Shown piece by piece: positions 35,605 to 43,773 of a DNA stretch of 64,000 nucleotides (within the stretch, counting starts at the first letter, position 1; each line of letters opens with the position of its first letter). Source of the stretch: DATBHW01 sp035307385 (GTDB taxonomy: Bacteria > Chloroflexota > Ktedonobacteria > Ktedonobacterales > DATBGS01); the NCBI GenBank assembly GCA_035307385.1, contig DATGID010000054.1:52812-116811 (forward strand). Direction: 5' to 3'. Position numbers and translations under genes: made by a program. Below the pieces are notes generated by a model. That model did no database searches, had not been told where the DNA came from, and worked only from the letters and a program-made list of their open reading frames with translations.

Positions 35605-36617
35605 ACAGGTACTCTCCGTAGTTCATCTCTATTCCTTCTGTGCAACCACTCCGCCGCCACGGTTGCCCGCCAATACTCGAGCGTGCGACGTAATGCCTGG
35701 GTGAAGTCGATCTTTGGCCGCCAGCTTGTATCTACCTGCACGCGCGACGTATCGGCAACCAGCTTCGGTACATCTGCCGGGCGCAAACGCGCCGGGTCGA
35801 TGTGAACGCTGATAGATACGCTGGACAGCACGAGCAACTGTTGCAGGATATCTTCTATCGAGCGCGCGCAGCCCGAGCCAACGTTATAGGCCACCCCAGG
35901 CTGCCCTTGCTCGGCGAGGGCAAGATAGGCGCTCACGACATCTTCCACCGGCAGGAAATCGCGCTGCGCCTGGAGGTTGCCGACCGAGAGCACAGGTTCC
36001 AGCTTTCCGGCCTCGATCAGCGCAATCTGGCGAGCGAAACTGGCGATTACAAACGCTGCTTTCTGACCAGGCCCGAAATGATTAAAGGGACGCACGCGCA
36101 CGATGGGGAGTCCATGGGCGGCGAAATAGTGAGAGCCATACAAATCTTGCGCAGCTTTCGAGACCGCATAAGGGTTTGCTGGCCGAGGCGAACACTCTTC
36201 CTTGATTGGGTTTTCCTCCGGCAGGACCAGGCCGTATTGTTCCCCCGACCCCACCAGCACCACAGCAGAAGCCAACCCCTTGGCCAGCAGCGCCTCGAAG
36301 AGATGCACGGCCCCACCGGCATTGATGCGCAAGGTGCCCACCGGGTCATCCCAGGAAGCCGCTACTGACGACTGCGCGGCCAGATGAAACACTACATCCG
36401 GGCGCGCCTGCGCAATAGCCTGGCGAACTTGCCGCTGGTCAAGCAGATCGGCTTCCAACGAGATGACAGGCACATCAGGTGAAAGCGGCGCGCTGCGCCT
36501 CCCCAACCCGTAAAGCAAGGCGTCCGGGTAGCGCTGATGGCAGGCCGCCAGCAAATAGCTACCGACAAACCCCGAGCACCCGGTGATGAGCAGGCGAGAT
36601 GGAGCTATGTTCTTCAC
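35601..36617 (-). CDS. rmd: NAD-dependent epimerase/dehydratase, GDP-4-keto-6-deoxy-D-mannose reductase type
   Basis: A 338-residue extended SDR. LLITGCSGFVGSYLLAAC is the cofactor motif; FHLAAQSSVAASWDDP, VGSGEQYGLV and NPYAVSKAAQDLYG (Y-x-x-x-K) give the active site, and RPFNHFGPGQ and QRDFLPVEDVVSAYL match Rmd. Directly downstream of gmd, it most likely reduces GDP-4-keto-6-deoxymannose to GDP-D-rhamnose. A GDP-6-deoxytalose or fucose route would normally use different enzymes. The start at 36617 lies 45 bp after the gmd stop. Confidence 0.87.
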   Translation of the reverse strand: MKNIAPSRLLITGCSGFVGSYLLAACHQRYPDALLYGLGRRSAPLSPDVPVISLEADLLDQRQVRQAIAQARPDVVFHLAAQSSVAASWDDPVGTLRINAGGAVHLFEALLAKGLASAVVLVGSGEQYGLVLPEENPIKEECSPRPANPYAVSKAAQDLYGSHYFAAHGLPIVRVRPFNHFGPGQKAAFVIASFARQIALIEAGKLEPVLSVGNLQAQRDFLPVEDVVSAYLALAEQGQPGVAYNVGSGCARSIEDILQQLLVLSSVSISVHIDPARLRPADVPKLVADTSRVQVDTSWRPKIDFTQALRRTLEYWRATVAAEWLHRRNRDELRRVPV

Positions 36618-36662
36618 GGCATCGGCCTCTTCTCTCTCAGGTATGTTGCCTGTTCTAGCTCA

Positions 36663-37679
36663 TCATCTGGCAAGCGGCCTCGTGATGGCGGGCAGTGAGA
36701 TGGTATCTGCCTCCTGGGCCTGCTGTGTGAGGTCGCTGTCCACCATCATGCCCACCAACTCCTCGAAAGGGACCGTTGGACGCCACCCCAGCGTGTGCTT
36801 TGCTTTCGATGCATCGGCAACCAGGCAATCTACTTCTGCCGGGCGAAAGAGCCGGGCATCTACTTCGATATAGCGCTCCCAATCATCGATGTTCACACGC
36901 GCAAAAGCAGCCCGCACAAAATCGCGCACGCTGTGGCTTCTTCCGGTGCCAATGACGTAATCATCGGGTGTGTCCTGCTGCAAGATTTGCCACATGGCTA
37001 TCACATAGTCACCGGCGAAGCCCCAGTCGCGGCGCGCGTCGAGATTGCCCAGGGCCAGTTTGTTATCGAAACCCAGCGCGATACGTGCCACGCCCCGCGA
37101 AATCTTTCTGGTGACAAATTCCAGTCCTCGCCGGGGGGATTCATGATTAAACAAGATTCCGCTGCACGCGAAGAGGTCATAACTTTCGCGGAAATTGATG
37201 GTCATCCAATGGGCATAGAGCTTTGCCACACCATACGGGCTGCGAGGGTAGAAGCGGGTCGTTTCGTTTTGTGGTGTCGTCTGGACTTTGCCGAACATTT
37301 CACTGGTTGATGCCTGATAAAAGCGAATCGGCCAATCCGCTAAGCGAATGGCCTCCAACATCCGCGCGACACCCAGGCCCGTATATTCGCCGGTGGAGAC
37401 AGGTTGCTGAAACGAGGTGCCCACGAACGACATGGCAGCCAGGTTATACACCTCGTCTGGCCGGGCGCGCTGAATGGCTCGAATCAACGAGAACTGGTCC
37501 AGCAGATCGGCTTCAACGAGTTCGATCTGGTCCAGCAAGTGACAAATGCGCTCGGTATTGTGGGTGCTGGTGCGACGCACCAGGCCATAGACACGATAGC
37601 CTCTGGTCAGTAAAAACTCGGCAAGGTAACTTCCATCCTGGCCGGTAATCCCGGTAATCAACGCGCTGGGCATTTCCAT
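36663..37679 (-). CDS. gmd: GDP-mannose 4,6-dehydratase
   Basis: A 338-residue extended SDR converting GDP-mannose to GDP-4-keto-6-deoxymannose. Very characteristic blocks: ALITGITGQDGSYLAEFLL, GLVRRTSTHNTERI, YNLAAMSFVGTSFQQPV, YQASTSEMFGKVQ (S-T-S-E-M-F-G) and RSPYGVAKLYAHWMTINFRESY (Y-x-x-x-K). LFNHESPRRGLEFVTRK and LGNLDARRDWGFAGDYV follow. All residues expected for activity are present. It precedes rmd in the same transcript. Confidence 0.96.
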   Translation of the reverse strand: MEMPSALITGITGQDGSYLAEFLLTRGYRVYGLVRRTSTHNTERICHLLDQIELVEADLLDQFSLIRAIQRARPDEVYNLAAMSFVGTSFQQPVSTGEYTGLGVARMLEAIRLADWPIRFYQASTSEMFGKVQTTPQNETTRFYPRSPYGVAKLYAHWMTINFRESYDLFACSGILFNHESPRRGLEFVTRKISRGVARIALGFDNKLALGNLDARRDWGFAGDYVIAMWQILQQDTPDDYVIGTGRSHSVRDFVRAAFARVNIDDWERYIEVDARLFRPAEVDCLVADASKAKHTLGWRPTVPFEELVGMMVDSDLTQQAQEADTISLPAITRPLAR

Positions 37680-37707
37680 CCTCCATGATGTTCCCTTTAT
37701 TACCCCA

Positions 37708-40182
37708 TTATTGAGACACGATCTTGTTGAGCGCCCTATGCACCCTCCGAAGGGTCTTCATATTGCTGCGCCCTGTGAACGCGGGGCGTTTCGCCAGGGC
37801 GGGTTCGGCGGCTGCCACATCCGGACTGGCGATGACCGTCGAACGGTTCTGGCGCGCAGGCTTGCTCTGGCGCTCCTCAAGCAAGGTGAGGCGACCCTTG
37901 AGCAGCTTGCCCACTGCCTCTACGCCGCATGCCACCTGGATGTCTTTGCGTGCCTGCTCGCCAAGGCGAGATCGAAGACCTTCGTCGAGAAAAAGCTGCC
38001 GCATCTTGGCGGCGGCATCATCGATATCCGGCTCCGCCCATATCGTCCCCGCCTTGTATGGGCCAGCGTTGGCAGCGAGAGGCCCGAGTTCAAAATTCAC
38101 CAAAACGGAGTTTTGATAGGTCGTGAAGTCGGTGTTGCCGCTCCAGCCAGTGGCGACGACCGGTTTGCCCAGTGCCATAGATTCGGCCAGTCCTAAGCCG
38201 AACCCTTCAGCGCGGTGCAACGAGAGGTAGGCGTCACACGAACTGAGCAGCGCAAAACGCTGCGCGCTGGTGAGGGTGCCATCATACAGCGTGACTCTGG
38301 AGCCAGCAGCAGCCTCTTTTAAGAGCGCGTACTGCTCGAGAAACCTGTCACCATGCATGGACTTGACGAACAGGCGCACCGGCTCATCAGGCGTGAACGC
38401 CTTCGCAAATGCTTTCAGCGCGCCAAGTGGATTCTTGCGCTCCATGACGCTGAAGAAATCAAACGAAAGCAGGAACACAAACTCATCGGGATGCAGCCCA
38501 AAGAACTGACGATCTGGTTTCGCATCCGGCGTGTTGATGACATAGGGAACAACAAGAACTGGCACCGGCGCTTTGGGCGCAATCGCCCTTGCCATGAATT
38601 GGCTGGCAACCCATAGCTCATCAATCAGATCAAAGCGGTCTTGCCATTCTTTGGGGAACTCTGGCGCTTCCCAGGCCCAGATGCCGATGTGATAGGCGTT
38701 CTGTTGAGCTGCCGCTGGTATCCTGCCGACGACCGTTGGCAGACTATCGGCGTTCACATGCAAGATTTTGATGCCGCCTTCCAGCACGCCGCTCAGGCGG
38801 GCTTGCCGGAGATGGGCCGCGTCTTGTTTGTGGCTGAGCGTATCGGAAATATCCACCAGATCAAGCGTATAGCCTTGCTGCTGGAGCGCCGCGATGTATC
38901 CGCGCGCCGCTTCGCCAACCCCCACCTCGCTGGTCACATAGCCAAGATAAGAGAGCGGTCGGTCTTGAGGATGGTCAGCGTGCGACCGTTGCAGGACGTT
39001 CGGCTCAAGGCTCATCTCTTGCGTGCCAAAGGTCTTCATCCAGCGCAGCACCGCCTCTAAAGCATCATGTTCATACGCTGCTTTGACATCTGGCCTGAGT
39101 TCAAACAGCGCCTCGACATAGCGCGGAAACGTCCCCCCAATCGGATATTTGCAAAGCCATTCTCGGAAACTGCCAGGGCCAGACCCGAGCACGGATTCAA
39201 ACGTGATGCCACGCTTCAGGGCTGACCGATAGGCGTGATAACACACCCAATCCAATCGAACCCCATCGGTGAATGCCAGCCCTGGCCGCCGCAGTTGGCG
39301 GCATGCCGAAAATCCTCTTGCCAGCGTCTCGCGCCGATAGCGAGTCATCAGGGACGCCAGGATAGGATGCCTGGCGGCATCAAGCGTATCGAGTCCCGAT
39401 GACAACCGCTCCGCGTTGCTGGAATCGAAGCGGCCAACGTGGAGGGATACCAGCGGGACATCGCCAGCCATCACCCTTCCGTCATCCGCGTGTACCGCCA
39501 ACGGGCGTTCGGCAATGTTCCAGGATGTCACTTGATACCCTTTGTGGCGCAAGACGTTCAACTCCGGCCACAGATAGGGAGCGCTGTTGATCTGTTGCAG
39601 GAAGACGGCCATTTCGTTGCCGAGTTCATCATGTGCCGCCGATTCAAACCAGTTTCTCCACCAGTGCAGAAAAGCCGTTGCCGCTGGAGAGGCGCGTAAC
39701 ATGAGCAGCCCAAGATCGAATACCCGCCTCTCTTGATCGGTGGCGATGGGTGCGCTGATCGGCTCCATGAAGCGTGGAACCAGCACGCCAGCCGCGCCAG
39801 CCCGCGCCAACTCTAGCAGATCGGTGCAGGGACCGTAGATGCATGTTGATGTGTCGATGTAGATGACCAGCTCATCTTGATCTTCTTCAAAGTGCTTCGC
39901 AAAACAATAGGGCTTGATGACATCCAGAATCTCGGGGATATCGTATCGCAGCCAGTAGCCATGCTGTGTATCCTCCGAGAGACAGTCATGGATGGGGCGC
40001 GTGAAACTGCTGGACGCTCCAACTGCATCGGGAAGTGGTCCGGCATCCAATAGCCAGATGGTCAGGCGCGCGTCTGGATGATGCCGGGCCAGGCTTTCGC
40101 AGAGCACGGCGGCTTGCGCGAGGTCTTGCCGCGCGCAGAGGGTAAAGAACCTCACCTTGCGTTCCTGGAGGGGATTGTTCAA
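37708..40182 (-). CDS. Fusion glycosyltransferase: GT8-like N-terminal domain plus GT4 C-terminal domain
   Basis: An 824-residue protein. Residues 1-270 resemble the GT8-like proteins at 30856 and 41022, but where those have L-D-P-D this one has YIDTSTCIYG, so the D-x-D metal motif is lost. Residues 400-770 form a GT-B GT4 domain: YVTSEVGVGEAARGYI, LLSFDFFSVMERKNPLGAL, RVTLYDGTLTSAQRFALL and SLHRAEGFGLGLAESMALG, the E-G-F-G-L-x-x-x-E donor motif. The TTG start at 40182 overlaps the FkbM stop and has GGAGGG five bases upstream. The N-terminal domain may now serve recognition rather than catalysis. Confidence 0.87.
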   Translation of the reverse strand: MNNPLQERKVRFFTLCARQDLAQAAVLCESLARHHPDARLTIWLLDAGPLPDAVGASSSFTRPIHDCLSEDTQHGYWLRYDIPEILDVIKPYCFAKHFEEDQDELVIYIDTSTCIYGPCTDLLELARAGAAGVLVPRFMEPISAPIATDQERRVFDLGLLMLRASPAATAFLHWWRNWFESAAHDELGNEMAVFLQQINSAPYLWPELNVLRHKGYQVTSWNIAERPLAVHADDGRVMAGDVPLVSLHVGRFDSSNAERLSSGLDTLDAARHPILASLMTRYRRETLARGFSACRQLRRPGLAFTDGVRLDWVCYHAYRSALKRGITFESVLGSGPGSFREWLCKYPIGGTFPRYVEALFELRPDVKAAYEHDALEAVLRWMKTFGTQEMSLEPNVLQRSHADHPQDRPLSYLGYVTSEVGVGEAARGYIAALQQQGYTLDLVDISDTLSHKQDAAHLRQARLSGVLEGGIKILHVNADSLPTVVGRIPAAAQQNAYHIGIWAWEAPEFPKEWQDRFDLIDELWVASQFMARAIAPKAPVPVLVVPYVINTPDAKPDRQFFGLHPDEFVFLLSFDFFSVMERKNPLGALKAFAKAFTPDEPVRLFVKSMHGDRFLEQYALLKEAAAGSRVTLYDGTLTSAQRFALLSSCDAYLSLHRAEGFGLGLAESMALGKPVVATGWSGNTDFTTYQNSVLVNFELGPLAANAGPYKAGTIWAEPDIDDAAAKMRQLFLDEGLRSRLGEQARKDIQVACGVEAVGKLLKGRLTLLEERQSKPARQNRSTVIASPDVAAAEPALAKRPAFTGRSNMKTLRRVHRALNKIVSQ

Positions 40183-41012
40183 TTGGCCCTCCTATCCAAC
40201 CTGCCGGATTGGAAACTGCGCGTATAGGCTGTGGCAAGGCTTTGGAGTGATTCCACCGCGAAGAAGTCATGTGGCGCGGTATCAATGATGGCATGCCCTT
40301 CTCGTTTCTCCTTGGGAACAAAGATCAGGTGGCATTGGCGCAGACTGCCAAAGATGTTCAGTTTGTTGTGCCTGAAATTATCGCGATTGTACACAGGCAG
40401 GCTATACAGCCAGCCCTGGTATCCTTGCCAGCGCAGCACGCTTGCTGCTGTCCAGGCTGACTGAATATCTGCGCACAGAACAGAAATGTAGGGGCGTGTT
40501 CGCCCTATGAGGTCCATGCCGCCGACCAGCGCGCGCCACTCTTGCCCCTGGCACGCTAAACGCATCACATGGCAATCCGCCAACCCCAGCGCGTCGAGGT
40601 GGAGCGCCGCGCCTGCATCAGCCTCCGCAAGCGCGGGTTCGGCGGGCTGACCGCTGCCCTCGTCATCTGGCCTCACCGGAGGGCGTGTCTGGGCATCAAG
40701 CGTGGCCCTGAAGACGATGACATTGTGTGCCTGCGCTCGAAGTATGTTTTGCTTGAGCAGATGGCATGTCGCGGCTGGCTCGAAGGTATAGACAGCGCCG
40801 GTGGGGCCGATGCGCCGGGAAAACGGCACGGTATACAGCCCCATGCAGCCAGGCGTTTCCACCACCACATCACCCACACTCATGAATCGAAGCAGAAAAT
40901 CGATGTCGAAGTATGCCCATTCCCCATACTCGACGAGCGAGCGAGCGATGGCTGAGTCATCCTCAGGAATATCGAACAAGCCGTGGGGAGTATCTATCGT
41001 TTGGTATGTCAT
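40179..41012 (-). CDS. FkbM family methyltransferase (atypical SAM motif)
   Basis: A 277-residue protein with FkbM layout: GDVVVETPGCMGLYTVPF, then RRIGPTGAVYTFEPAATCHLL, the second being the well-kept acidic motif II region. Motif I normally reads D-x-G-A-N-x-G; here it is E-T-P-G-C-M-G, losing the first glycine and the asparagine. LHLDALGLADCHVMRLACQGQEW corresponds to the usual L-D-x-x-x-L-x-x-x-x-x-x-x-K-x-D-x-E-G block, with the K-x-D-v-E-G part also altered. It may be a weak or non-catalytic member. It overlaps the next gene by four bases and starts 9 bp after the GT8-like gene. Confidence 0.75.
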   Translation of the reverse strand: MTYQTIDTPHGLFDIPEDDSAIARSLVEYGEWAYFDIDFLLRFMSVGDVVVETPGCMGLYTVPFSRRIGPTGAVYTFEPAATCHLLKQNILRAQAHNVIVFRATLDAQTRPPVRPDDEGSGQPAEPALAEADAGAALHLDALGLADCHVMRLACQGQEWRALVGGMDLIGRTRPYISVLCADIQSAWTAASVLRWQGYQGWLYSLPVYNRDNFRHNKLNIFGSLRQCHLIFVPKEKREGHAIIDTAPHDFFAVESLQSLATAYTRSFQSGRLDRRAN

Positions 41013-41021
41013 GGGTAGCTC

Positions 41022-42089
41022 TCATACACACTGAGCACAGTACCAATCATAAAAGGAATGCAGCTTTTCTGCGGTGCGAAACGGATCGTCGAAATAACGC
41101 TGAACATCCTCGCGCTGCCGGAATAGTCGGCGTTGGTCCATCGTGATTGCCTGGCCGTTTTGATAGCAGCTATATTCCCAGGGAAGCGTCCCATACATGT
41201 CTTGCCCGTTTTTGCCGCATGCAGCAATATACCAATCCCTCAGCAAGAAGGCGGAAGGCATACCCTCCCCATACCGGCACAGTTGCGCGAGCTGCGCCCC
41301 GCTGTCGAAGCCGGAGAAATGATAAAAGCGAAGCGGGTACTCACCGGCTGCCGAGCCATTGCCTTCTGCTGCGTCCACGCGCACCTTGAAACCGGCGCTG
41401 AAGTCTCCGACCAGGGTTCTCGTCGAAAGGTTCCAGGTGGCGACGTTATAGCCCGGGTCTCGTATCGTGTGCACAAAGGGGAAGAGCGCTGGAGCCAGAT
41501 CAACCCATTTCTGATCGGTAAAAAGACCCTGCGATGGCTCAGCATAACAATAGGAAAGCAGCCGCTCGCGCCACCATACGGCGAATCGCCTTCCATTGGC
41601 ATCATTACGCACGCCTAAAAAGCCGAGGTTATACACGCCATTGCGCAGACAACATATCTCGTTGTCTTCGATGGCAATGCTGGTCATATCCGGAGCCAAT
41701 TGATGGGGGGTCAACAAAACTGAACCGGCAGAAAACTGCGCGATGAGATCATCGAAGCTGTCAAAGACGGCGATGTCAGGGTCGAGATAGAAGGCTTCCA
41801 GGCAATCCGGCTTATCCAATAAAAAACACAAAGCGTGCCCTTTGATCGCGGTGCATGCTTCCACCACGGAATGGGAAAAGAGCCACTGCGGCAGTCGTTC
41901 GATCTCACAGTCGGCAATGGGAATCACTTCGTCAAAGCATGGCTCAATGTCGAAGACGTGGGCAGGAAGCGATTCAGTGATAAACACTACAAACGTGAAA
42001 GAGGGATTGTGCCGCTTGAGCGTTTGGGCTAAGACACGCGCTTTCGGGATATAGTTTGTTGTAATACTGGTGTATACATAGGTTGTCAT
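41022..42089 (-). CDS. GT8-like glycosyltransferase (paralogue of the gene at 30856-31935)
   Basis: A 355-residue GT-A enzyme that starts MTTYVYTSITTNYIPKARV and carries YLDPDIAVFDSFDDLIAQF with D-x-D, then VYNLGFLGVRNDANGRRF and RFYHFSGFDSGAQLAQL. The start at 42089 lies seven bases after GGAG. Nucleotide identity with the gene at 30856-31935 is complete over 41422-41492 and 41839-41906, far above the level elsewhere in the two genes. It is the first gene of the six-gene unit running to 34831. Confidence 0.87.
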   Translation of the reverse strand: MTTYVYTSITTNYIPKARVLAQTLKRHNPSFTFVVFITESLPAHVFDIEPCFDEVIPIADCEIERLPQWLFSHSVVEACTAIKGHALCFLLDKPDCLEAFYLDPDIAVFDSFDDLIAQFSAGSVLLTPHQLAPDMTSIAIEDNEICCLRNGVYNLGFLGVRNDANGRRFAVWWRERLLSYCYAEPSQGLFTDQKWVDLAPALFPFVHTIRDPGYNVATWNLSTRTLVGDFSAGFKVRVDAAEGNGSAAGEYPLRFYHFSGFDSGAQLAQLCRYGEGMPSAFLLRDWYIAACGKNGQDMYGTLPWEYSCYQNGQAITMDQRRLFRQREDVQRYFDDPFRTAEKLHSFYDWYCAQCV

Positions 42090-42241
42090 CTTCGGCTCCT
42101 TCCTGAACGATGCCTCCCTGCCTTTTGCAAGAACCGGGCCGCGCGATGGGCTGTCCTAAGAGAGCGGTCGTTGCGCGACCCGACATGTGCCTGTGGGAGA
42201 GATGAGGTGGAGTGGCACGCCTGTAGCCTGCCGATCAAGCG

Positions 42242-42700
42242 TTATCCCGATATGGTGGCCTGGGCGTGCTTAGCGGGTGCTTCCTTGTTCGGCCTCGTTG
42301 GAAAGAGCCTTCTGAGGGTCCGGCCTGGCGGGCGCAGCGCCCACGAAGCCAGCGTGAGCAGAGCGAGGATGAGGGGCGGCCAGACGTAGGTGCCTGGGTC
42401 GCCTCCCTGCGCGATGCCCGAAGCCAGCGCCCCCGTCAGTTCAAAGAAGATGCCAGCATACGCCCATTCCTTGAGCCGAGGTAGTCGCGGGGCCAGCAAG
42501 GTGATGCCCCCCAGCAGTTTCCACACGCCCAGGATGGTGAGCAGGTAGAGCGGGTAGCCCTCGCGGGTTACGATCTGGGCAACCGGCTCGCCGGTCACCA
42601 GCCCTGTCCTCCCATGAATCAGGTCTGTCACTCCACCTGCCAGCGTCTCAAGCGCGATGGCGGCGGTGGCGGCCCAATAGCCGATCATTTTCAGTTTCAT
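42242..42700 (-). CDS. DoxX-like integral membrane protein
   Basis: A 152-residue protein with four hydrophobic segments and the DoxX-like motifs YLLTILGVWKLLGGITLLAP and LKEWAYAGIFFELTGALAS. DoxX-family proteins sit in the cytoplasmic membrane and are linked to redox stress; no catalytic residues can be assigned. The start at 42700 is preferred because it opens directly into the first membrane helix. It is divergent from the ECF41-type sigma factor gene, and an ECF41-like promoter (42777-42803) points towards it, so it is probably controlled by that sigma factor. Confidence 0.85.
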   Translation of the reverse strand: MKLKMIGYWAATAAIALETLAGGVTDLIHGRTGLVTGEPVAQIVTREGYPLYLLTILGVWKLLGGITLLAPRLPRLKEWAYAGIFFELTGALASGIAQGGDPGTYVWPPLILALLTLASWALRPPGRTLRRLFPTRPNKEAPAKHAQATISG

Positions 42701-42741
42701 CGCCGTATTGTATCCCCTAGAGATTCCGTTACCAACCTTTC

Positions 42742-42768
42742 GGTCACATCGGAGAGGTTTCACGCGTC
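42742..42768 (+). promoter_or_regulatory. ECF41-type promoter reading into the sigma factor gene
   Basis: GGTCACA (42742-42748), a 16-base spacer, then CGTC (42765-42768). As I recall it, the published ECF41 target promoter is TGTCACA with a spacer of about 16 and CGTC, so this differs by one base. Transcription would start near 42775, about 80 bases before the sigma start codon. This implies autoregulation. Confidence 0.72.
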
Positions 42769-42776
42769 ACTACTTT

Positions 42777-42803
42777 GACGAAACGCGCCGAGACGATGTG
42801 ACT
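42777..42803 (-). promoter_or_regulatory. ECF41-type promoter reading into the doxX gene
   Basis: On the minus strand, AGTCACA (42803-42797), a 16-base spacer, then CGTC (42780-42777). Same boxes and spacing as the plus-strand promoter, again one base off the recalled consensus. The two -10 boxes face each other with eight bases between them, and outer arms GTCACATCG / CGATGTGAC form a symmetric repeat centred at 42772.5. Confidence 0.72.
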
Positions 42804-42854
42804 ATGCCGGCAGTTTGCTATAGTGGGGTCCGATGACGCGCGGAGGAGACATCC

Positions 42855-43757
42855 ATGAGCGGGAACCGAGGAATGGATGAACACGAGTGGCTGGCGGAGC
42901 AATTCGAGCACGAGCGTCCCCGCCTGCGAGCGGTGGCCTATCGGCTGCTCGGCTCGCTCAGCGAGGCGGACGATGCTGTGCAGGAGAGCTGGCTGCACGT
43001 GAGCCGGTCCGACAGCGGCTCGGTCACGCATCTGGGCCGGTGGCTGACAACGGTGGTGGCACGGGTCTGTCTGGATATGCTGCGCTCGCGCGCGGCCCGG
43101 CGTGAGGACCTCCTGGAGGGGCATCTGCCTGACCCAATCATCAGCCGCGAGGAGGGGATGGACCCGGAACAAGAGGTGCTGCTGGCCGAGTCGGTGGGGC
43201 TGGCGCTTCAGGTGGTTCTGGAGACCCTGGAGCCTGCTGAGCGGGTGACGTTCGTACTGCACGACGTATTTGCCGTGCCATTCGACGAGATCGCTCCCCT
43301 CGTCGGGCGCTCTCCGGTAGCGGCCCGGCAGCTAGCGAGCCGGGCGCGGCGTCGGGTTCAGGGAGCAGCACCCGTTCCCGACGCTGATCTGGCGCACAGC
43401 CGAACCGTGGTCGACGCCTTCTTCGCGGCGTTGCGCGAGGGCGATTTCGAAGCCCTGCTGGCGGTGCTTGACCCCGACGTGCTGGTGCGGGCGGATTCTG
43501 GGGCGCGGCCTCCTGGCGTGCCACGGGAGGTCCGGGGGGCGCGCGCTGTAGCCGAGGGGGCGCGTGCGTTTGCGCGGAATTCCCAGTTTGCCAAACCAGT
43601 GCTGGTGAACGGAACAGTGGGGGTGGTCGCCGCTCCGGGCGGACAGCCGTATGCGGTCCTGGGCTTTACGGTCAGGCAGGGCAAGATTGTTGAAATCGAT
43701 ATCTTGCTTGATCCCACGCGCCTGCGCCAGCTTGATCTTTCGGCGCTCGACGAGTGA
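42855..43757 (+). CDS. RNA polymerase sigma factor, ECF41/SigJ type
   Basis: A 300-residue ECF sigma factor with a fused C-terminal SnoaL/NTF2-like domain. Region 2: RPRLRAVAYRLLGSLSEADD, then AVQESWLHV. Region 4: ETLEPAERVTFVLHDVFAV, FDEIAPLVGRSPVAARQLA. The C-terminal domain (about 175-290) has VDAFFAALREGDFEALLAVL and PVLVNGTVGVVAAPGGQP, then DPTRLRQLDL in place of the N-P-D-K-L-x-x-L motif usual in ECF41. In this family the C-terminal domain replaces an anti-sigma factor and tunes activity. The start at 42855 has GGAGGAGA upstream. Face-to-face promoters at 42742-42803 suggest it controls itself and doxX. Confidence 0.92.
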   Translation: MSGNRGMDEHEWLAEQFEHERPRLRAVAYRLLGSLSEADDAVQESWLHVSRSDSGSVTHLGRWLTTVVARVCLDMLRSRAARREDLLEGHLPDPIISREEGMDPEQEVLLAESVGLALQVVLETLEPAERVTFVLHDVFAVPFDEIAPLVGRSPVAARQLASRARRRVQGAAPVPDADLAHSRTVVDAFFAALREGDFEALLAVLDPDVLVRADSGARPPGVPREVRGARAVAEGARAFARNSQFAKPVLVNGTVGVVAAPGGQPYAVLGFTVRQGKIVEIDILLDPTRLRQLDLSALDE

Positions 43758-43773
43758 AAGGAAGTAACAAAGT

